From the NCBI GenBank assembly GCA_010909165.1, contig VJWM01000007.1, positions 310,001 through 374,000 on the forward strand: a DNA stretch of 64,000 nt. The letters run 5' to 3'. Each line of letters begins with the position of its first letter. Within the stretch, counting starts at the first letter, position 1. This DNA is from Anthoceros angustus (taxonomy: Eukaryota > Streptophyta > Anthocerotopsida > Anthocerotales > Anthocerotaceae). The translations under genes and the position numbers were made by a program. Below are positions 56,201 through 64,000 of the stretch, piece after piece. The notes below the pieces were generated by a model. It ran no database searches, was not told the origin of the DNA, and saw only the letters and a program-made list of their open reading frames with translations.

Positions 56201-59200
56201 GACTCCATCGCCTCCTGCCGTCCATCGCCATTCCCCCTATTCAACCTTATTTCTCTTTTTCAGCCTTATTTCCCACTCAACACTAACGAAAACCACAAAA
56301 AAAAACTGTCTATTACCTTCCTAAGGGGGAGTCCACAATTTTCTCCTTGTCCACAATAGCCCTGACTTTGTAATAAAAGTTTGGTGTTTTACTACAGGGC
56401 GTATTTTGGCATTGGCTACTTGATGATGTGGGCACACCACATGGTCATTTACTATGCTGCCCGGGCACTTGAACTTTACTACGGAGTAAGACATTACAAT
56501 CGGGGTTGGTGCTTAACAATGCACCCATTACAACGGTGGTTGATTGTTTTACTATATAGCGAGAGATTACAATGGAGGAGGGTGTTTGGAATGCAAACGT
56601 TTATTACGGGTTGATGCTAGTTTACAATGAACCATGTTTCCAATGGGACAATGCATCAATTACAACGAACGTAACGTGGATACTTATTTTCCAAGGCCTT
56701 TATATAAGGGTTTGAACTTTGAAAATTTGAACTTAAGGGTTTGTACATCAAGGGTTTTCAAGAGCATGAGGGTTTCCAAGGGACCATGATGGTTTACACC
56801 ACAATATTAGGGCATCTTATTGAGGACATACATGCATGTGCCACACGGTTTGGTAGTGTTCCTACCTGGTCATATGTACATGACATGGTATTTGAACATG
56901 CCAAGCTCTACCAAAGACAAACAGAGTGCCCGCATACAAAGGCGACAGGGTCCGCGCTTGTGACGGGTAAATATGCCCTCATCCACCACACGTTTGATGC
57001 TGCTCTTCTCAATTCTAAGTACCTTTTCCATTTCGGCCATGAGCATATGGTAGGCCCTGAAATCTTTATCCTCCCAACCCCCAGCCTTCCCCTTCGAGAC
57101 GCTTGTCCGTGTCTCAAACATGTCAACCTCGTTGAGCACACGGTCTAGCTTGTCCAAATGCTTACAGACCAAGGCGATGCATTATGCGCCACAAGTACCT
57201 GTATGAGAGCGAGCTGGGTTTGTCGGTGAGATAGGTGAACTCCTTCTAGTCGTTTGCGTAATGGATATAGAGGTCATACCTGTTGCACAGCATCTGTTGA
57301 CGAACTGAAGGATATGTGGATTCCATTCTAACAGTATGCGCTTCTTCTTCCAAAGCACTTCACTCGCCACAAATCTTAATAGCTAGACTGGTGGACTGGT
57401 GGTGAGTAAGATCTCGCGTGGGTGACATCTCTTTGTAAGCTCTTGAAGTATAAGAGTATCACATAGTAGACACGAATCGTTGTTGATATGCATGGCAACT
57501 AGTTGCCTACAAGAACTCCACACTAGAGTTTCCTAGGTACGAGGACATACTGCCTCAAATGTGTCCAAGTTCATCAGATCGCTCCAAAATAAACACTCCA
57601 CCTCTAACGTAAGAAGTGCCAGATAAACTCCGTGCACTTACTTCTTTAGTGGTCCCATCCCATCAACTCTATGATCCAAAAGCCAAAGTGATATGTTGGA
57701 CACGTGACCATCCTCCTTAAGCGCCCAACTCAACTCTAGCTGAAGTTCCTTAGATGTCTTCGCAACTTGCCACACCTACACATCAACACATCGAGTATCT
57801 ACCTACAAAAGCACCTTCATGTTAAGCACAAGATCAAGGTTCTCAACTTCTCAATCATAGTAAACTGATGCCAAGACAATATCTCATCCACGAAAATTGC
57901 GCTTAATCAGGGGATACTCTAAGATTGCAAGTTCTATTTCGAATCTGTGATCACCCAAACTTTAATTGCAATGTCCATTTCAACGACGGTTGAGTCATGT
58001 GCAAAATGCGGCAAATTGAATCACAATGCATTTCAGCAAACAAACACCAAGATCTTGTAGAGACTTAATGTTAAAAACCATGTGCACATACAAATATAAA
58101 AGCAAAGGACCAATCTACATAAAGATAGTAAATGTGGGATTGCTGATGGGACTTTGTCTCTGTGCTACTCAAATACATACATTTTCCATTCTCCCATAGC
58201 TACCTTAGTCAATAATTTGAGGGTGTTCATAAATCCACTGCGGTGGAGTGTAACTGCAACGTTGTCGGCTTCTTTTACACTCCATATGCGTTGCTCGATA
58301 TAGTGACCTATATATCTTCATTTTCATAATGGACTTTATAAGTTGTGAATGAACAGACATATGGACAGGTCAAAGGGAAGAAAAAAACTTTCAAAGACGA
58401 GTAACAGCCGCTTCTCACAATCATATGCGTCACAATCACAGGCTTCTTTGTACTTAGCAAAAGGCCAATTATAAGAATGCGAAAGCCAATTCATTACTTG
58501 TTGAAAAAGTTGTCTCACATATATCAGGCGAAAGCTCGAACACGTTAAGTTTTTCGTCATTCATATCTTGTATGCCTGGATATTGACGAGTTTGTTGCCC
58601 GTCATGAGGGGTTTGCAAACGGGTCCTCAAACTCTGCCAGCATTTGCTTTATCTCTTGAAACAACAACTTATCTGCTTGCCTTTGAAATTCGATCCTAGA
58701 CTCAGCTGTTCCTTCTAGTGGTGTCACTGATCCTCCTACTTGTTAGTATTTTGCTGTTATTTTTTCTGCTACCTACTTTCTTAATACCTTCCTATTAATT
58801 TTTCTTTCGGGTTATGATAGTTTCAGCCCCTATAATTGTAGGTCACGCTAGTTTTCCTAGAGAGAGATTTGCAGCATGTAACAAGTTTCATATCAATCGA
58901 TCAATCAATCATGGGAAAAGGCCTTAAGGCAAGAAAGCCCTGTCCATGAAATCCCTATTTTTCATCAGACGGAGTTTTGTTTGTGTCAGAAGTCCCTATT
59001 TTTCGTGACGACGGAGATCCGATTGTGTCAGCTGTTAAAAACACGCCTTTATACAATAGGTACATAGTTTGGGTCTAGCATCTTGGATATTTTAGGTGTA
59101 ACCCCAGAATGCTTGAATGTCTTGATTTGAGACTTTTCACTTACTTTTCCGGTTCTGGTAAATTCATGGTCACTACATGATTCGATGTTTTGTTCCGCAA

Positions 59201-60445
59201 GCATCGGCGCATCTTTCCAGCTAGTCCGCAAAACATTTGCGCACTCTGAGTTTGTTTGTAGTCAGATAGGTAGGAAACGCGCCAAGACCGATTGTTCCTT
59301 TTTCGTTAGAGCTACAATTCAATATTAGGAGCCGGAGGTGGTTTTGCAATGAGGCCCTCCATAAGCTTGTTCCCCTTCGTCTCGAAGTAGATGGGATTTC
59401 CCATCTCCTTTTTCATAAAAAATCTCCACGTTAGGATGTCCCATCTCTTTTTTATGTAAAATCTCCCCGTTCGCGTTTTCTATCCTCACAAGAGTGTAGC
59501 TCCCAAGTGCTAGGATCCTTCTAGACATGCTCACACTCCAGGCTCCCAAAGCCTTTAGGCTCCAAAGTCCTATCGTCACGAGTGTAGCTCCCAACGCTAG
59601 GATCACAAGATGCTCTTCTGGGGCTATCCTCATCTCCTTTTATAGAGAGGCTTACATCATTTCCAAAGTAACTGTTAAAAGCAGACTATCTTCCTTAAGC
59701 CCTACGCTAACTCTTACCACCACTACTTACAACTTACTAACTAGATCCAGGGCTGCATGCCTCTCATACAAGGCTTCTTACTCTCTAGGCAGCTTAGTAT
59801 CTTTTAACCCACCGATCCCCAAGGGATAGACACATTCAGCATTACACTGTGGTGCCTAGAGTGTGAGCGTGCTAGAGGGGAGAGTTGTTGAGGAGGAGAT
59901 CGAGGGGAGAGAGCTAAGCTCCTAGCTTAGGCAAAGATGGGGAGCTCTCTCTGATCTCTCATGTATTCTTGTTGACTCTTGCTGTAATAAACAAGCAGTG
60001 AGACGTGTCGATCGCGAGTCGTCCTGGAAGGACGGCAGCTACTTGGAGGCCTAGTGGTGCTCGTAATGTATTTTGTCGCTAATCACAGGATCGCCCACCT
60101 CCTTGAAAAGGGGGTGTTACTGAGATAGAAATTTCATTTTGGGTTGAAGTTCAGATTCAAGTTTATTATTAATGTAGTTTAAGTTTTTGGATAAGTGTGA
60201 GTCAAACTACTCTGAGAAAGGAAACTTGGGGAGATTGCTTTTGGAACAAATAGTGCCGCATATGTACTTGCGCTTCGGTAGTAGGGAAGATTGACTTGTT
60301 CGATCCCCAATGTTTCCTCTTATTTTTTCGAACTTTTCGGATGCCAGATAACGACCTTCAAAAGAAATTCCTGCACAATTTCCACACAAAAAACCTAACC
60401 CGCTCCTCGTCACGTCAATGCAATGGGGCCTTGCCAGGACCTGAA
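56201..60445. other. AT-rich spacer with retroelement-like scraps
   Basis: No gene recognised. 56390-56640 repeats TTTACTA and ATTACAA motifs. At 59490 and 59576 an imperfect repeat of about 30 bp (GAGTGTAGCTCCCAA, then GCTAGGATC) occurs. At about 59980-60120 an AATAAA and, further on, a polypurine run followed by TGTTAC (GAAAAGGGGGTGTTACTGAG) resemble the 3' edge of an LTR element internal region, but no matching LTR pair is visible. Confidence 0.4.
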
Positions 60446-60937
60446 CTAGCCACACATACAGCGTGCCATATTTAGGGGTCCTTGTGGGACGGAGATTTCC
60501 CCATGTAGTTTTGTATAACGGAATGTAAGTAGTGCTTGACAAGAAATTCCACTACAATCTACCGACAAAACATGCCATTTGCAATTGCCCTCATCCACTT
60601 CAAATATGTACGAATTGTTTTGCTCTCCTAGTCCTGTAAGCCGCCAGCCCCATCTCATGAAGGGTTCGGCCTCCACAAAAATTCTTAAGTCCCTCGCCTC
60701 AAATGTACAGCCCGCCAGTACCTCCGGCCAGACCAGTTGCTTTACACTGTAGAGCTTTCGACAAACTACAAAACCTACACACTTATGGTACAATTTGAGA
60801 TACATCCTGCCTGCTCTCTGGCCTGGACGCTTATGTTGAGACCCCAGCTTCAAAACTGCCTTGCTGTAATGGTACACCTGATAATTAATGCACGGGCATC
60901 CCGGATCCAATCTTAGCCAAAACTTCCCACCTTCCAA
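60446..60937 (-). CDS. uncharacterised ORF downstream of the deubiquitinase-like gene
   Basis: A 163-residue open frame just after the stop of the neighbouring gene and on the same strand. It reads MEGGKFWLRLDPGCPCINYQ at the start and has many Cys and aromatic residues. I recognise no domain. It may be 3' UTR read by chance, or a small separate gene. Confidence 0.2.
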   Translation of the reverse strand: MEGGKFWLRLDPGCPCINYQVYHYSKAVLKLGSQHKRPGQRAGRMYLKLYHKCVGFVVCRKLYSVKQLVWPEVLAGCTFEARDLRIFVEAEPFMRWGWRLTGLGEQNNSYIFEVDEGNCKWHVLSVDCSGISCQALLTFRYTKLHGEISVPQGPLNMARCMCG

Positions 60938-60958
60938 GCTTACCCAATTGAATCCTCG

Positions 60959-63900
60959 CTACTGCAAGGTGCTCAAGAGCTCCCGAGCACTGCTCAAAGT
61001 CCAGTCCGCAGTGTTTGTCCGTTGCAAGTATCCATTCGACAAATCCTCATTTGAAATAGGAGGCACCGATAGAGGACCAGGCGAATTCGCCATCAGTTCC
61101 TCGTTTAGCCAATCAACAGCTCGTTTCCAGTCCACTCTGCGACCAAGAAGGTACTGTCGAGCAGCGGGACAACTACCTACCAGCTTCACAACAAATTTCA
61201 CTAATGCATACCGCTTGTGAGGATTCACGGCCTGCATCATCCATCACACATTCACTGCATATAGTCAAAACAAGTGGTTAAGAAAGCATGGCCACCAGCA
61301 TCCAACATTTTAGCAGCAGCCTTCGGAAAATGACACACTTTACCTTTACTACAATAAGATCTATAACCCCTTGGGGGAAATCATGAAATCCAAGGAGCAT
61401 TATTTCTTGCCTCACCTGTGCAGAGGGCAAAAAGTTAGCTCTTGAAACAGTATTCCAGCATACTCGCTGTCAATTCCACATCAATGGCACATTCCAGCAC
61501 TCACTGTTTGCAACGAGTCTTTTAATTGCAATAACCGCAATATCAAAGACAGCAGATGACTGACTTCAGTAGTTCCAGCCCTATGGAGCACTTCTAGGAT
61601 GTCCTGCAGAATTGTCTACATACGCTCAAGCAGTACAACAGAGAATGTTACTCAGAGGACTGGAAAGGTGGAACATATATACTAGGCCCAGCAACATTGC
61701 CGGCATCTGTGATGCAAGCAAATCAACGATACTGCAATCTTCACGGAACAGAAAATCACACAATGCAGTTACCAAAAACTCACCACACTGAAGGTCTCAT
61801 TTTGCCAGCAACAGAACTCCAGCAACCGGAGTACATCCTCTTGCTCGCAGCATGATTCTATCTGCAGAAAGAATTCATTTAGGAGGATAATGGGAAGTGT
61901 GCCGTTATTCCACCAAACACACTTGCCAACTACACCAAGGACCCTTGCCGCCTGATGTGAAATAGCAGAACTCACCAATACGTTTATGTAGGGGTGATGC
62001 TTGAAGATGACTTCCACTGCATCAGATGGCAATGGCAGCACGGGAACCAGCTGAAGAGGACTGGGTGGAACTACCACCTTGCTCTCCAGTTCATCCACGC
62101 CATCACAGATCATATTCTCTTTGTCTGCATCGAAATCCTCTACAATATTACAAGAAAGCATGAGTTCTTCCAACTGTGTGTGGAGGCCCTTTCACAATGC
62201 TAGCACTTTGAGGACAAAGGTGTTTGACAAGGTTCAAAGAACTAACCACACAGCTTTGAGACATCACAGCTCCTTATGAGCATTGAAACTGTTGAGTGGA
62301 GGCATGAAAGATCCACTTTCAAAGCAGAATAGCTGACTTTACTCGCAAATCCCGCCTGCAAAATACAGGAGCACATCCTGAGACGCCTTAATCAAAGCTA
62401 CTAGACCAAAAAACCCATCCCCAGCAACTATCTCTAGTTATAATGAAACCTCACCAGGTGGCTGACAACGCATTTTTGAAGTAGATGTTGCCGCTGCGAA
62501 GTTCCAATCTTTGCATATTCCAGAACTACTCCAAAGTACTGTGACAACAAAGGTAACACAAATTGATACAAAGCCCTCAGCCTCGGGTGAACCATACGTC
62601 CAAAATCCAGGTCACAACCGGTATCTGGCAATGGATTACATGGAGTTGACCCCGTAGGTGTCAGACTGACCTGTGCTAGGTAGCTTTTTGGGGCTGTTGC
62701 ATCCCTCAGAAGCGACAGCAACACCTCTATAAGTGCATCTACAAAGAGAGCATCTGCTTGCCGACCATTCCCATCTCTCAAGTAAGAACTTCCTCGTAAG
62801 AACGAGACTGCACACTGCATGGCCCGCACAAGCATTGCTGCAAACGACTGCACACAACCACATGCACTCTATTGTGTCAGTACATAAACAACTGTAATCC
62901 CGACCCGCCATTTCAGATACTGCTCTAGAAAGTACCTGCCGAATCTCATCTACAGGACACTTCAGGAGATACTGATGTAACCAGTATGGTCTGTCCACGA
63001 GTGCCAAAACAAAGTATCTACAAGCATGTACGTTGGCCTCAAGAAGCCTCCACATAGTACCCTGCACACATAACATCAGACATCAGTCACTAACTGTGAA
63101 GTAAACAGACCTTCAACAACACATTTTCATTCCTTAACCACCTTCCACTGCAGTAAGTCTTCACGCAGGCTCGCGTGAGTTCTTAGGTACACTCGCAGCA
63201 AAAACTCAGTGGCAAGCTGTGTTGTTAATCTGGCATATTCGTTAATCTGTACATCAGGTACCACACCGTCTATCCGTCTCCCAGCAGTTTCCCCAATTCC
63301 TCGTGCACCCTTCAACTCACCCTCTACCGCAGCTTGTGATTTTCGAAATAGCCTGCACTAGAAGCCCCACAATTCAGTCTTCTGCACCAACAGTCTGTGA
63401 TTTATGGCTACCGCAGTGACGTAGAGTACAGATAGCAGAGCCACAAAAACCCAGTTTCTGACTCATCAGAATGTCACCAGAACATTACGTGGAACCCATA
63501 TCATTTTCCATCATCTCAACATCTCCCAGACAGCATAATCACCTTTCATCAAGTATGCCACCATTGACCTCCACCAGTGCATGCAGAAACCGAAAGTAGT
63601 CCTTGTCTAGTAGATGATTTTCATGCACAAACCTGGTAATCAAGCTGCAAGTGAGTAACTCTCCAGAATCAGAAGGCAAAGCTGACAGCACTGGGCAATG
63701 ACAAAGAAAAAATCCAGACTTCAGACAGTCACACAAGCGTAGACACAGGACAAACCTTAGATTCTCTTCCCAAACACTTCTGTGAATGGAAGCTGGCATC
63801 TGAACAGATGTCAACCTGCACAAGGAAATACGTGAGAAATTTCTCCCCTCTGGAAGATAGAAGAAAAAGCTTTGGCCCACACACGTTCCACAAGACCTAC

Positions 63901-64000
63901 ATGAACGGTGGCCGTTCCGACGCTCTTGTCTCCTTCATTGACTCATCTCCGTCATCCTCTTCTGATAAGGACCACAGATATCAAGTGGCTGGAAAGAACC
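60959..64000 (-). CDS. large multi-exon protein, C-terminal part, USP9X/USP34-type deubiquitinase-like (partial)
   Basis: The gene enters from the right edge and ends at 60959. At least ten exons join through short introns. They carry QMPASIHRSVWEENL (63815-63751), TRFVHENHLLDKDYFRFLHA, a TTQLATEFLLRVYLRTHASL block (63355-63144), then MWRLLEANVHACRYFVLALV and DRPYWLHQYLLKCPVDEIRQ (63062-62938), and RAMQCAVSFLRG. Further exons are EDFDADKENMICDGVDELES (62142-61981), ESCCEQEDVLRLLEFCCWQN, DILEVLHRAGTTEVSHLLSL (61604-61500) and VRQEIMLLGFHDFPQGVIDL. The last exon (61232-60959) holds YALVKFVVKLVGSCPAARQY. The WEENL...YFxFL, TxxFLLxVxxR and PxWLxQxLLxCPxxxxR patterns are those of the C-terminal helical-repeat regions of USP9X/USP34-type ubiquitin proteases. 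The catalytic domain would lie outside the window, so function is inferred. Confidence 0.65.

Noticed and set aside
60112-60200. Start of an LTR after a polypurine tract
   Set aside because: GAAAAGGGGGTGTTAC looks suitable, but no second LTR, primer-binding site or coding domain is present nearby.

Overview
The window is nuclear DNA of a land plant. It carries intron-containing genes of plant-only or plant-typical families: a 3-ketoacyl-CoA synthase, a CslA-type glucomannan synthase, a plastid type II peroxiredoxin, nicastrin and a SLOW WALKER2/CEBPZ homolog. Introns are short, mostly about 55-130 nt with GT..AG ends, and between the gene clusters lie AT-rich spacers and plant-type retroelements. 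A C2HC zinc-finger gene of the ZNF474 kind and the style of the reverse-transcriptase relic at the left edge would fit a seedless lineage (bryophyte, lycophyte or fern) better than a seed plant. That is an inference; I cannot name the species.

Layout. 1-1.9 kb: decayed reverse-transcriptase element (-). 3.2-12.7 kb: KCS (-), a 1.1 kb tandem duplication that copied the KCS 5' end plus the CEBPZ 3' end, CEBPZ (-), and a divergent LSM10-like Sm gene (+). 13.0-15.3 kb: secreted leucine-rich-repeat protein with about one LRR per exon (-). 15.3-22 kb: AT-rich DNA with a small C2HC zinc-finger gene (-) and an orphan ORF (+). 22.1-26.0 kb: HNH plus SANT domain protein (+). 26.7-33.8 kb: nicastrin (-), divergent from peroxiredoxin IIE (+), which converges on CslA (-). 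34-37.4 kb: spacer with a MULE transposase scrap. 37.5-56.2 kb: two head-to-head copies of an unrecognised GC-rich, coiled-coil-coding mobile element. The left copy is split by a complete Copia retrotransposon (41010-47638) with 210-bp LTRs and a CCAAT target duplication. 56.2-60.9 kb: AT-rich spacer with retroelement-like scraps. 60.96-64 kb: the 3' part of a large multi-exon gene resembling USP9X/USP34-type deubiquitinases (-), running off the right edge.

The host genes are mostly unrelated housekeeping functions: wax/VLCFA elongation, pre-60S ribosome maturation, RNA processing, intramembrane proteolysis, redox defence and cell-wall mannan synthesis. Two divergent pairs (CEBPZ/LSM10-like and nicastrin/PRXIIE) have short shared upstream regions of 134 and 225 bp. 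The most unusual structures are the KCS/CEBPZ chimeric duplication, an intron-bearing cellular gene fragment lying antisense inside the Copia element, and the inverted pair of the unrecognised element. Exon borders were read by eye from splice signals, domain continuity and reading phase; none is confirmed by transcripts.
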